A stretch of DNA of 8,729 nucleotides from an uncultured Acholeplasmataceae bacterium (GTDB lineage: Bacteria; Bacillota_I; Bacilli_A; Acholeplasmatales; Acholeplasmataceae), in assembly GCA_937983315.1 (NCBI GenBank), contig CALKAH010000141.1, forward strand, positions 1 through 8,729, read 5' to 3'. The notes under the pieces are model-generated. The model did not search any database and was not told the DNA's origin. It saw nothing but the letters and a program-made list of their open reading frames with translations. Below are positions 1 through 6,600 of this stretch, piece after piece (the stretch's first letter is position 1; each line of letters starts with the position of its first letter). The translations under genes were made by a program, and so were the position numbers.

Positions 1-542
1 TTGCATCACTTTTAGGTTTTAGCATCATCAATAAAGAGGATCGAGAAAAGACATCAGAGATGCTTTTTACACTACCGATTGAACGTTCATCATATTTACT
101 CGAAAAAATGATCTCTGTCTTTATTCAAATCGTTTTATTCATGGTTATTCAATTAGGTGTCATTGCCGTTGGGTTTGCAATCGTTGCCCCAAACGAAAAC
201 ATTACATCACTCTTTGTGTTTGGATTTTTTGATGGTCTTATGCTTCTGATGATCGCATACTTAGCGATGGGACTTGGTTTACTGATGAAACCAGGAGCAT
301 CCACTCTTTTTCCACTGATCATTCCCATTCCTTTATACATCATCACAACCATCGCTTATGCAACCGACAACGATACCTTAAGACTTGTTCGGTTCTTATC
401 CCCTTTTACGTTTGCAGAACCTGTTGGTTTTCTTAAAGATCAACAGGACTTTGAATGGTTGAATTTTGGAATCTTTGGTCTATTGACTCTCGTGGTGATC
501 ATTTTATCATTTATCGCGTTTAAGAAAAGAGAAATCGTCTAA
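1..542 (+). CDS. ABC-2 type transporter permease, C-terminal part (5' truncated by window edge)
   Basis: The frame is open from base 3 to the TAA at 540-542, giving 179 visible residues; the ATG at 60 is internal, because the same frame already reads ASLLGFSIINKEDREKTSEM upstream of it. The cytoplasmic stretch EDREKTSEMLFTLPIERSSY matches the ABC-2 permease pattern in which an acidic/basic segment and a '(L/F)-x-LPI-x-R' element sit between membrane helices 2 and 3. About four hydrophobic spans follow (visible residues roughly 43-66, 72-94, 99-118 and 150-170), then a positively charged tail, FKKREIV, typical of the family C-terminus. The role is the membrane subunit of an exporter or efflux ABC complex; the ATPase gene would be expected just upstream, outside the window. 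Substrate cannot be told. The family is fairly secure, the function is not. Confidence 0.85.
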   Translation, partial: ASLLGFSIINKEDREKTSEMLFTLPIERSSYLLEKMISVFIQIVLFMVIQLGVIAVGFAIVAPNENITSLFVFGFFDGLMLLMIAYLAMGLGLLMKPGASTLFPLIIPIPLYIITTIAYATDNDTLRLVRFLSPFTFAEPVGFLKDQQDFEWLNFGIFGLLTLVVIILSFIAFKKREIV

Positions 543-573
543 ATAAAAAAAGATAACATGCATGATTTTTTGA

Positions 574-601
574 TTGTGTTACACTATCCTTGTGCTATAA
601 T
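574..601 (+). promoter_or_regulatory. Sigma-A type promoter of the YwaF-like gene
   Basis: A -35 element TTGTGT (574-579) stands 16 bp before a consensus -10 TATAAT (596-601), which also has the extended TGN (TGC, 593-595). Transcription would start near 608, leaving a short leader with the SD AAGGA at 621-625, nine bases before the ATG at 635. This separates the membrane-protein gene from the ABC permease gene upstream. Confidence 0.75.
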
Positions 602-634
602 GGGTAGGAATGTTAACGATAAGGACAAGACATC

Positions 635-1441
635 ATGCAAACCATCTTAGAATTTTTAAACGGACAAATGAATAAACCTGAGCTTTTTGGAAGCTTTCAA
701 GCTTCTTGGTTTCAATATCTCTCTCTGCTATTAGTCATCATCGGCATCATCTTCGCGATCAGCCGTATGAAGGGATTACATGATCGGAAGCTTAATCATG
801 TATTATGGATCTTTTCAGGACTTTTATTAGGCTTTGAAATCTATAAACAAGTGATCTTTACATATCAAGCACAAGGGTCTTACCAGTGGTATGCATTCCC
901 CTTCCAGTTTTGCTCAACACCCATGTATGTTGCGCTCGTTGCAGGGTTTTTAAAACCTGGGAAGATCAAACATGCATTGATGAGTTTTTTGGGTACCTTC
1001 GGATTATTTGCGGGATTAGCCGTTGTCATTTATCCTGCAACGGTCTTTGTGACAACCACAGGTATTAATATCCAAACGATGGTGCATCATGGCAGCATGG
1101 CAATTCTTGGATTTGGATTACTTGCTCATCATGTTGAGCTCAAATGGAAGAGTCTACTTCACGCTTCCTTCGTCTTCTTAGCATTGATGGTGATTGCGAT
1201 GACCATGAATCAGATCCATAATCACTGGATACAACAGGGTACCTTCAACATGTTTTTCATCAATCCTCTCTATGAGAACGGTATTCCTGTGTTGATGATT
1301 TTCCAACCTCTGGTCCCTCATCATGTTTTCTTATTGATCTATCTCTTTGGATTTACATTGGTTGCTGGTATTGTTTTTGGGTTTCGATTACTCTTTGCAA
1401 AACTCCAATTTTCCAAAGATCCTCTTTACCAAAATGCATAA
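635..1441 (+). CDS. YwaF/TIGR02206 (TMEM164-like) integral membrane protein
   Basis: 268 residues, almost all membrane-embedded. Seven hydrophobic spans can be drawn at about 25-42, 53-70, 88-105, 113-135, 150-167, 173-190 and 229-253. Family signatures are a Phe-Pro-Phe-x-Phe-Cys motif (FPFQFCS, Cys93) at the start of span 3, a His pair (151-152) at the start of span 5, and a loop after span 6 with Asn/Phe/Pro residues (MNQIH, FNMFFINP) preceding the last helix. This layout fits TIGR02206, which groups B. subtilis YwaF with T. pallidum TP0381 and is related to eukaryotic TMEM164. Human TMEM164 is reported to act as a cysteine-dependent phospholipid acyltransferase; no function is established for bacterial members as far as I know. 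The gene has its own promoter and terminator, so it is probably monocistronic. The start is supported by SD AAGGA nine bases upstream. Confidence 0.8.
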   Translation: MQTILEFLNGQMNKPELFGSFQASWFQYLSLLLVIIGIIFAISRMKGLHDRKLNHVLWIFSGLLLGFEIYKQVIFTYQAQGSYQWYAFPFQFCSTPMYVALVAGFLKPGKIKHALMSFLGTFGLFAGLAVVIYPATVFVTTTGINIQTMVHHGSMAILGFGLLAHHVELKWKSLLHASFVFLALMVIAMTMNQIHNHWIQQGTFNMFFINPLYENGIPVLMIFQPLVPHHVFLLIYLFGFTLVAGIVFGFRLLFAKLQFSKDPLYQNA

Positions 1442-1474
1442 AAAAAGCCGTTTGCAAACGGCTTTATCTTTTTT
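1441..1474. terminator. Bidirectional intrinsic terminator between convergent genes
   Basis: Two 11-base arms (1444-1454 and 1455-1465) form a perfect inverted repeat with core GCCGTTTGCAAACGGC. On the + strand it is followed by the T-rich tract TATCTTTTTT (1465-1474). On the - strand the A-run at 1441-1446 becomes the T-tract. It therefore can stop both the YwaF-like transcript and the glgA-glgC transcript. The + strand T-tract overlaps the glgC stop codon (1473-1475), and the two convergent stop codons are only 31 bp apart. Confidence 0.9.
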
Positions 1475-2699
1475 ATGCGAGTGTTGAACCACTCTTGACG
1501 TCTTGATTGGTGAAATGTGCAGTTCTAAAGATTCTGCAGTTTCTGCCAATCTTTGTTTCAGATGGAATGATCGCACTCTTTTCAACAACGGTAATACCGG
1601 ACTGTAATAGGTCTGGTTTTTCTTGATTAGGTGTATAATCTTCACCATATCCAAGATATGCGTTTCGTCCAACGGTGACCTTCTTATCTAAAATACAACG
1701 ATCAATCGTCACATTGGTGCTGATGATGACGTTATTAAGAATGACTGAATTACGGACAACCGATCCTTTTCCTACACGAACACCAGGAGATAACACTGAA
1801 TTGATGACCGTTCCTTCGATGACACAACCATTGGATACCAGTGAGTTTTGTATGTGAGCGTTGCTACCAACTTTCACGGGTGGTAAGTCTTCGCTCTTGG
1901 TATAAACTTTCCAGGTTGGATCATAAAGATCAAGTTCTGTATAATCTTTGGTCATCGCAAGGTTCGTATCCAAATAGGAATCGTAGGTTCCTACATCCAT
2001 CCAATAATCTTCAAAAAGATACGCATAAACTTCTTTTTGTGTCGTTTCAATCAGGTGTGGGATGATGTGTTTACCAAAGTCAAGATCATCTTGTTTAATC
2101 GAAAGCAGAACCTTCTTGAGAAGATCGAAATCGAATAAATAAATACCCATCGATGCTAAATTTGATTTTGACGTCTTTGGTTTTTCTTCAAACTCAATAA
2201 TTTCTTTTTCTTTATTGATTGACATGATACCAAAACGAGAGACTTCCTTGAAATCAACAGGTTGACAAGCTATCGTTAATTTTGCGCCGCTTTCTTTATG
2301 CTGTTGAATCATCTTACGATAATCCATCTTATAGATATGGTCCCCAGAAAGGATGAGAACATATTTAGGATCGCGACGTTGAATGAATTCAAGATTTTTA
2401 AGGACAGCATCAGCTGTGCCTAAATACCAATAATTATGAGGTTGAAGAAGGGTCACACCTGAATCGCGTCTATCCAAATCCCATGGTTTACCTGAACCAA
2501 TATGCTCATTTAAGGATAGTGGTAAATATTGGGTCAGAATACCGATGTCATAGATGCCTGATTGGGTGCAGTTACTTAATGTAAAATCAATGATACGGAA
2601 CTTTCCAGCAAAGGGCATGGCTGGTTTGCTTCTGCGTTGTGACAGAATGTCGAGGCGGGTTCCTTTACCTCCGGCGAGAATCAATGCTAATGTTTCCAT
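1473..2699 (-). CDS. glgC: Glucose-1-phosphate adenylyltransferase (ADP-glucose pyrophosphorylase) GlgC
   Basis: 408 residues. It catalyses ATP + glucose-1-phosphate to ADP-glucose + PPi, the committed step of bacterial glycogen synthesis, in the cytosol. N-terminal nucleotidyltransferase domain (about 1-245): LAGGKGTRL (8-16), KPAMPFAGKFRIIDFTLSN (25-43), WYLGTADAV (91-99), LSGDHIYKMDY (117-127) with Asp120 aligning to the E. coli catalytic Asp142, FEEKP (170-174) with Lys173 aligning to the glucose-1-phosphate-binding Lys195, and WMDVGT (233-238). The C-terminal left-handed beta-helix (about 278-395) shows hexapeptide-like repeats. The overall pattern, including LASMGIY and DFGKHIIPHL, matches B. 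subtilis GlgC rather than the catalytically poor GlgD. It lies 4 bp after glgA on the same strand, and its SD AGGAG (plus-strand 2709-2713) sits inside the last codons of glgA, so translation is probably coupled. E. coli activator Lys39 aligns to Arg22. Confidence 0.96.
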   Translation of the reverse strand: METLALILAGGKGTRLDILSQRRSKPAMPFAGKFRIIDFTLSNCTQSGIYDIGILTQYLPLSLNEHIGSGKPWDLDRRDSGVTLLQPHNYWYLGTADAVLKNLEFIQRRDPKYVLILSGDHIYKMDYRKMIQQHKESGAKLTIACQPVDFKEVSRFGIMSINKEKEIIEFEEKPKTSKSNLASMGIYLFDFDLLKKVLLSIKQDDLDFGKHIIPHLIETTQKEVYAYLFEDYWMDVGTYDSYLDTNLAMTKDYTELDLYDPTWKVYTKSEDLPPVKVGSNAHIQNSLVSNGCVIEGTVINSVLSPGVRVGKGSVVRNSVILNNVIISTNVTIDRCILDKKVTVGRNAYLGYGEDYTPNQEKPDLLQSGITVVEKSAIIPSETKIGRNCRIFRTAHFTNQDVKSGSTLA

Positions 2700-2703
2700 G
2701 TTT

Positions 2704-4131
2704 TTACACTCCTAATATAATATGGTATAGATTTTCATAAGATAAGGCCATATGATGTAAACTAAAATCTTGCTTCATCGCTCGTTTGACAAGCATGTTC
2801 CAATGACGCGGATTATCGTGATATAACGAGATGGCTTCAAAGAGTTTTTCTTTGAATTCATAGGCATCATAGTTTGCAAAACTAAAGCCTGTTCCTTCAC
2901 CGGTATATTTGTTATAAGGAATCACTGTGTCTTTTAATCCACCGGTTTCTCTGACGACAGGAAGTGATCCATATCGCATGGCAATCAGCTGACCTAATCC
3001 ACAGGGTTCAAACCTTGAAGGCATCATAAAGATATCGGATGCAGCATAGAGCTTATGGGCAATCTGTTCGTTGAAACCAATGTAATGACCGACTTTTGAT
3101 GGATATTTGAAGGTCAAGTAGCGGAAGTAATCTTGATAAGAATCATTTCCCGATCCCATCAGGATAAAGCGTGCATTTCCATATTCAATCACTTCTTCAA
3201 GTGATTTTGTCATTAAATTAATGCCTTTTTGTGTGGCAAGTCGTCCCACATAAACGATGAGTGGAACTTTAACATCAACATCAAGATCGAAATGATGGAG
3301 GACAGCTTCTTTATTTTTCGTCTTTCCAACTTTTGTTTTTTGTGCGTCGTATGTTTGATCAATCAAATGATCGGTTTCGGGATTAAATACTTGATCATCA
3401 ATACCATTGAGGATACCGACGAAGTCGTCTTGTCGTCTTGCTAAAGCTCCATCGAGTGTAAACCCATATTCATTCGTAAGAACTTCATTGCGATAGGTTG
3501 GACTGACGGTATTAATCTTTGTCGCACGTTCGATTCCTGCTTTTAAGAAATTAACGCGATCAAAGTGAATATAAGTATAATTGAATGCGGTGTTGAAGAA
3601 TCTTGCAACATAGGTGTCAAATGAGCCCTGATATTCAAGATTATGAAGGGTAAGAAGTGTATGAATGGAATAATAGTGATCATTTCTGTGTCGATAATGC
3701 TCATCAAGAAGATAAGGAACCATACCGGTTTGCCAATCATTTAAGTGAAGGATATTGGGATAAAAATCAATGACACGTAATCCTTCCAATATCGCGTAGG
3801 AGAAGCACGCAAAGCGTTCTGCATCATCGTTGTAACCATAGAGTTGATCACGTTCGAAATAGTGCATGTTTTGAACAAAAATATAAGGAATGCCTTGATG
3901 AATCAATTGAAAATAGTGGACGATGGTTTCTATACCTCCCATGCCCACGGTTGCTGATCCTAAAAATGTCATATCTTTATGATGTTTTTGAATACTGCGA
4001 TAGTAAGGAGTAATGATGCGTACATCATGGCCGATTTCACGGAGTGACTTTGGTAAAAAAAGAGCCATATCCGCCAAACCACCGGTCTTGCTAAAAGGGA
4101 ACGCTTCGGAACTGCAGAATAATACTTTCAT
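2704..4131 (-). CDS. glgA: Glycogen synthase (ADP-glucose:alpha-1,4-glucan glucosyltransferase, GT5)
   Basis: 475 residues from the ATG at 4131. It transfers glucose from ADP-glucose to the non-reducing end of an alpha-1,4-glucan in the cytosol. GT-B fold: the N-terminal Rossmann domain opens with MKVLFCSSEAFPFSKTGGL, and Lys15 of KTGGL has the same number as the ADP-glucose-binding Lys15 of E. coli GlgA. Then come LHLNDWQTGMVPYLL, TLHNLEYQG, TVSPTYRNEV and GILNGID. In the C-terminal domain, YVGRLATQKG carries Arg297 and Lys302 (E. coli Arg300, Lys305), and SRFEPCGLGQL carries the catalytic-site Glu375 (E. coli Glu377). A longer frame starts with GTG at 4140, but that GTG lies inside the SD GAGGTGAT (plus-strand 4136-4143), which is correctly placed for the ATG at 4131. 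First gene of the glgA-glgC operon; the length is normal for GT5. Confidence 0.96.
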   Translation of the reverse strand: MKVLFCSSEAFPFSKTGGLADMALFLPKSLREIGHDVRIITPYYRSIQKHHKDMTFLGSATVGMGGIETIVHYFQLIHQGIPYIFVQNMHYFERDQLYGYNDDAERFACFSYAILEGLRVIDFYPNILHLNDWQTGMVPYLLDEHYRHRNDHYYSIHTLLTLHNLEYQGSFDTYVARFFNTAFNYTYIHFDRVNFLKAGIERATKINTVSPTYRNEVLTNEYGFTLDGALARRQDDFVGILNGIDDQVFNPETDHLIDQTYDAQKTKVGKTKNKEAVLHHFDLDVDVKVPLIVYVGRLATQKGINLMTKSLEEVIEYGNARFILMGSGNDSYQDYFRYLTFKYPSKVGHYIGFNEQIAHKLYAASDIFMMPSRFEPCGLGQLIAMRYGSLPVVRETGGLKDTVIPYNKYTGEGTGFSFANYDAYEFKEKLFEAISLYHDNPRHWNMLVKRAMKQDFSLHHMALSYENLYHIILGV

Positions 4132-4176
4132 GCTCATCACCTCAGACGATGCCTAACAGCACCTTATCTTATTTTA

Positions 4177-4205
4177 ATTATACATGATGTAAGCGGTTTT
4201 ATCAA
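4177..4205 (-). promoter_or_regulatory. Sigma-A promoter of the glgA-glgC operon
   Basis: Read on the - strand, TTGATA (plus 4200-4205) is followed after exactly 17 bp by consensus TATAAT (plus 4177-4182). Transcription would begin near 4170, about 40 bases before the glgA ATG. It is the only good promoter seen on this strand ahead of glgA and probably drives both glycogen genes. Confidence 0.8.
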
Positions 4206-4263
4206 TGAAACATTCAGGTAAAAGATATGTAAAAAAACATTGCATGTCGGGTATCAAATCATG

Positions 4264-4290
4264 TTGACATGTGATATACTTGAATAAAGA
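4264..4290 (+). promoter_or_regulatory. Probable promoter of the Nudix-HD operon
   Basis: An extended -10, TGATATACT (TG at 4272-4273, hexamer TATACT 4275-4280), has no convincing -35 at 17 bp. A consensus TTGACA (4264-4269) lies too close to serve that -10, but could pair with TAAAGA (4285-4290) at a 15-bp spacing. One of the two probably starts the transcript between about 4287 and 4297. The exact choice is uncertain. Confidence 0.5.
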
Positions 4291-4311
4291 ATGAAGAAGA
4301 AGGTGATCATG

Positions 4312-4725
4312 ATGACGAAAGAAAAATCATGTGGGGCAGTCATCTTTAGAAAGCACCAGGACAGATTTCAATTTGTTCTCATTCAACAACGTCATGGACT
4401 TCATTTCGGCTTTCCAAAAGGTCATGTCGAAAAAGATGAAAGTGAAAAAATGACAGCAAAACGTGAAGTGAAAGAAGAAACGGGACTTGACGTAGAAATC
4501 TTTGATCATGTCAAAGAAAAAATCCGTTATTCACCAAGACAGGGTGTTATTAAGGATGTTGTCTATTTTCTTGCACGTGCATTAAACAGTGATTTCATCC
4601 CCCAAGAAGAGGAAATCGCTCATGTAGAATGGGTGGATGCATCAGAAGTGATGAATCTTCTCACGTATAAAACAGATAAAAAAATGTTTTTATCACTTTC
4701 AAAAAAAGGAAAAATACACTTATAG
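4312..4725 (+). CDS. Nudix hydrolase, Ap4A-hydrolase (NUDT2)-like
   Basis: 137 residues from the ATG at 4312. It carries a perfect Nudix box G-x5-E-x7-REVKEETGL spanning residues 37-59, with Arg51, Glu52, Glu55 and Glu56 forming the Mg2+ and catalytic helix. The N-terminal SCGAVIFR (6-13) and the GFPKGHVE (33-40) leading into the box are characteristic of the asymmetrical diadenosine-tetraphosphate hydrolase branch, so ATP + AMP release from Ap4A is the likely activity; other nucleoside polyphosphates are possible. The open frame extends to an ATG at 4291, but the SD GAAGGTGATC (4299-4308) differs by one base from full anti-SD complementarity and lies inside that extension, so 4312 (or 4309) is the true start. 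The next gene begins 8 bp after the stop, on the same transcript. Confidence 0.88.
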   Translation: MTKEKSCGAVIFRKHQDRFQFVLIQQRHGLHFGFPKGHVEKDESEKMTAKREVKEETGLDVEIFDHVKEKIRYSPRQGVIKDVVYFLARALNSDFIPQEEEIAHVEWVDASEVMNLLTYKTDKKMFLSLSKKGKIHL

Positions 4726-4733
4726 GTGACTTC

Positions 4734-5363
4734 ATGAATCCCGAACTTAAAACGTATCTTCATGAAACGATTATCCCTTTTTACCGTGCATTTGATCCCG
4801 CACATCAGATGGATCACGTGCTCACAGTCATTCAAAATAGTTTAGATATTGCAGCTGATCATGATGTTAATCATGACATGGTTTATGTTATCGCATGTTA
4901 TCACGATATTGGTATGCAGTTTGGAAGACAAGATCACCATATCACCGGTGGTCGTTTTTTGTATGATGATGTCAACTTGCGTCGCTTTTTTGACGAATCA
5001 CAGATGATGATCATGAAAGAAGCTGTTGAAGATCATCGAGCATCAAAAGAAGAACCCCCGCGCACCATTTATGGGAAAATCATTGCTGAAGCAGATCGCG
5101 ATATCTCACCAGAGATCGTGATGTTACGCACCGTTCAGTTCGGTTATAAACATTACCCGAATATCACCAAACAAGAGCATATCGCACGCGCATATCAGCA
5201 TATCCTTGAAAAATATGGTCCCGATGGATATCTCAAACTTTGGTTAGAAACGAAGAAAAATCGTGAAGGACTCAATCAAATTCACGCACTTCTCAAAAAT
5301 CGAAAACAGATGGAAGAATATCTTGAAAGACTTTATGAAAACGAAAAAAATCATCGAAGATGA
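4734..5363 (+). CDS. HD-domain metal-dependent phosphohydrolase
   Basis: 209 residues, soluble. HD-superfamily metal ligands are visible in order: His28 in AHQMDH (23-28), the HD doublet His57-Asp58 in ACYHDIG, His68/His69, the second doublet Asp100-His101 in VEDHRAS, and Asp121 in AEADRD. The full H...HD...D set suggests an active phosphohydrolase acting on a nucleotide or phosphorylated small molecule; the substrate is not evident. The last 60 residues are highly charged and probably helical. The SD AGGTGA (4724-4729) overlaps the TAG stop of the Nudix gene, pointing to translational coupling and a shared operon. No intrinsic terminator with a T-tract follows; the next gene has its own probable promoter. 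Confidence 0.85.
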   Translation: MNPELKTYLHETIIPFYRAFDPAHQMDHVLTVIQNSLDIAADHDVNHDMVYVIACYHDIGMQFGRQDHHITGGRFLYDDVNLRRFFDESQMMIMKEAVEDHRASKEEPPRTIYGKIIAEADRDISPEIVMLRTVQFGYKHYPNITKQEHIARAYQHILEKYGPDGYLKLWLETKKNREGLNQIHALLKNRKQMEEYLERLYENEKNHRR

Positions 5364-5383
5364 TGAACAAATAAATGGGATTA

Positions 5384-5392
5384 TGTTACAAT
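5384..5392 (+). promoter_or_regulatory. Extended -10 promoter of ald
   Basis: TGTTACAAT holds the extended TG (5384-5385) and the -10 hexamer TACAAT (5387-5392). No good -35 is visible 16-18 bp upstream, which overlaps the end of the HD gene, so the extended element may carry recognition. The predicted start near 5399 leaves about 35 bases before the ald ATG, with SD AAGGAG at 5422-5427, six bases from the start. Confidence 0.55.
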
Positions 5393-5433
5393 AAACATGG
5401 AAGATACGATTACAATCGAATAAGGAGAAAAGT

Positions 5434-6534
5434 ATGATTATTGGAACAGTACGCGAAGTAAAAAACAAGGAATATCGTGTCGGCTTAACGCCAAGCAGTA
5501 TTAAAGAATATGTTGCTCATGGACACAAAGTGTTTGTTGAAGCAGGTGCAGGTGAATCCTCAGGTTTCACCGATCAAGATTACAAACATGCAGGTGCTGA
5601 CATTCTTCCCACTGCGGCAGAAGTATGGAAGAAGTCAGACATGATTGTGAAAGTGAAAGAACCTCTAGCTTCTGAATTTCAGTATTTAAGAGAAGGTTTA
5701 ATCCTTTATACTTATCTACATTTAGCAGCCAATGAAGATTTAACACATGCCCTCATGAATTCGAAGACACAATCGGTGGCATATGAAACCATTACACTCG
5801 AAGATGGTTCACTTCCCTGCCTTAAACCGATGAGTGAAGTTGCAGGACGATTATCTGCGATTGAAGGTGCAAAATACTTAGAAAAGCCCTTTGGTGGTAG
5901 CGGTGTTCTCGTCTCAGGTGTTCCTGGGGTTGCTCCAGCGAAAGCAGCCATTATCGGTGCTGGGGTTGTCGGAGAAAACGCATTAAAGATGCTCGTTGGT
6001 CTTGGTGCAGATGTCACCATTCTTGATGTCAACTTAAAGAAGTTAACCTACCTTGATGATATCTATGGTGGACGAGTCAAAACGCTATATAGCAGCCAAG
6101 ATAACATTGAAAAGACAGTTAAAGCATCTGATCTTGTTGTCTCCGCAGTGTTATTACCCGGTGCGAAAGCTCCTAAATTGATCAAACAAGCATATTATAA
6201 GGACATGCGTCCAGGTTCAGTGATTGTGGATGTTGCGATTGACCAAGGTGGTTCAACGGAACATGCAAAAGCAACCTATCATGATAACCCAACGTATGTG
6301 GTTGATGGTGTCATTCATTACTCAGTCGCTAACATGCCAGGTGCTGTTCCCAGAACATCAACCATTGCCCTGAACAACGCAACCTTAAGATATGGTTTGA
6401 TGATTGCTGATATGGGTCTTGATCTTGCGATTCAACGTTCAAATGCACTCAAACAAGGTGTCAACGTCTATCATGGAGCAATCACCTGCAAAGGTGTTGC
6501 TGAAGCTTTCAACTTACCTTTCACACAAATTTAA
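5434..6534 (+). CDS. ald: Alanine dehydrogenase (NAD+)
   Basis: 366 residues, full length for the family. It interconverts L-alanine + NAD+ + H2O and pyruvate + NH3 + NADH, in the cytosol, usually as a hexamer. Active-site residues fall at the same numbers as in the M. tuberculosis enzyme: Arg15 in YRVGLTP, Lys75 in VKVKEP, His96 in YLHLAA and Asp270 in VDVAIDQGG. The dinucleotide-binding motif GAGVVG is at 175-180, and Asp198 (ILDVN) at the end of the next strand favours NAD over NADP. MSEVAGRLSA (133-142) and NMPGAVPRTST (300-310) are further family signatures. The start is fixed by SD AAGGAG. A terminator follows directly, so ald is probably expressed alone or by read-through from the Nudix-HD operon. 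It could serve alanine use as carbon/nitrogen source, or NADH balance and nitrogen assimilation. Confidence 0.97.
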   Translation: MIIGTVREVKNKEYRVGLTPSSIKEYVAHGHKVFVEAGAGESSGFTDQDYKHAGADILPTAAEVWKKSDMIVKVKEPLASEFQYLREGLILYTYLHLAANEDLTHALMNSKTQSVAYETITLEDGSLPCLKPMSEVAGRLSAIEGAKYLEKPFGGSGVLVSGVPGVAPAKAAIIGAGVVGENALKMLVGLGADVTILDVNLKKLTYLDDIYGGRVKTLYSSQDNIEKTVKASDLVVSAVLLPGAKAPKLIKQAYYKDMRPGSVIVDVAIDQGGSTEHAKATYHDNPTYVVDGVIHYSVANMPGAVPRTSTIALNNATLRYGLMIADMGLDLAIQRSNALKQGVNVYHGAITCKGVAEAFNLPFTQI

Positions 6535-6536
6535 AC

Positions 6537-6575
6537 AAAGACGGGGGCTATATCATCGCTCCCGTTTTTATTTTG
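6537..6575 (+). terminator. Intrinsic terminator after ald
   Basis: The stem ACGGGGGC (6541-6548) pairs with GCTCCCGT (6558-6565) through one G-U pair, with the 9-base loop TATATCATC. It is followed by the T-rich run TTTTTATTTT (6565-6574). The stem can lengthen with the A-run at 6537-6539. The T-tract runs into the -35 element of the next gene. Confidence 0.9.
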
Positions 6576-6600
6576 AAATTCAAAGAAAATACGTTATAAT
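6573..6600 (+). promoter_or_regulatory. Sigma-A promoter of the GltS-like gene
   Basis: TTGAAA (6573-6578) stands 16 bp ahead of consensus TATAAT (6595-6600). The -35 begins within the T-tract of the ald terminator. The transcript should start near 6607, leaving about 34 bases of leader that contain a short dyad (6610-6623) and SD AAGGAG (6629-6634), six bases before the ATG at 6641. Confidence 0.8.

Noticed and set aside
544..571. Possible terminator after the ABC permease (A-run, CATGCATG centre, T-run)
   Set aside because: The A and T runs could pair, but the stem is AT-only with bulges around a self-complementary centre. It is too weak to call.
1388..1672. 94-codon minus-strand frame spanning the convergent gene ends
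   Set aside because: It crosses the bidirectional terminator and overlaps glgC and the YwaF-like gene in other frames. The product has no recognisable features.
4620..4835. 71-codon minus-strand frame across the Nudix/HD junction
   Set aside because: It is antisense to two well-supported genes with coupled translation signals and has no recognisable product.
5350..5364. ATCATC-GAA-GATGAT hairpin at the end of the HD gene
   Set aside because: The + strand lacks a T-tract after it. A T-run follows only on the - strand, where no gene would use it, so it is probably incidental to coding sequence.
5411..5416. Second TACAAT as alternative ald -10 box
   Set aside because: A start from it would fall at the SD, leaving no room for ribosome binding. 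The upstream TGTTACAAT fits better.
5712..6032. 106-codon minus-strand open frame opposite ald
   Set aside because: It lies wholly antisense to the highly conserved dehydrogenase, its Pro/Ala/Thr-rich product resembles no family I know, and no ribosome binding site or promoter is apparent.
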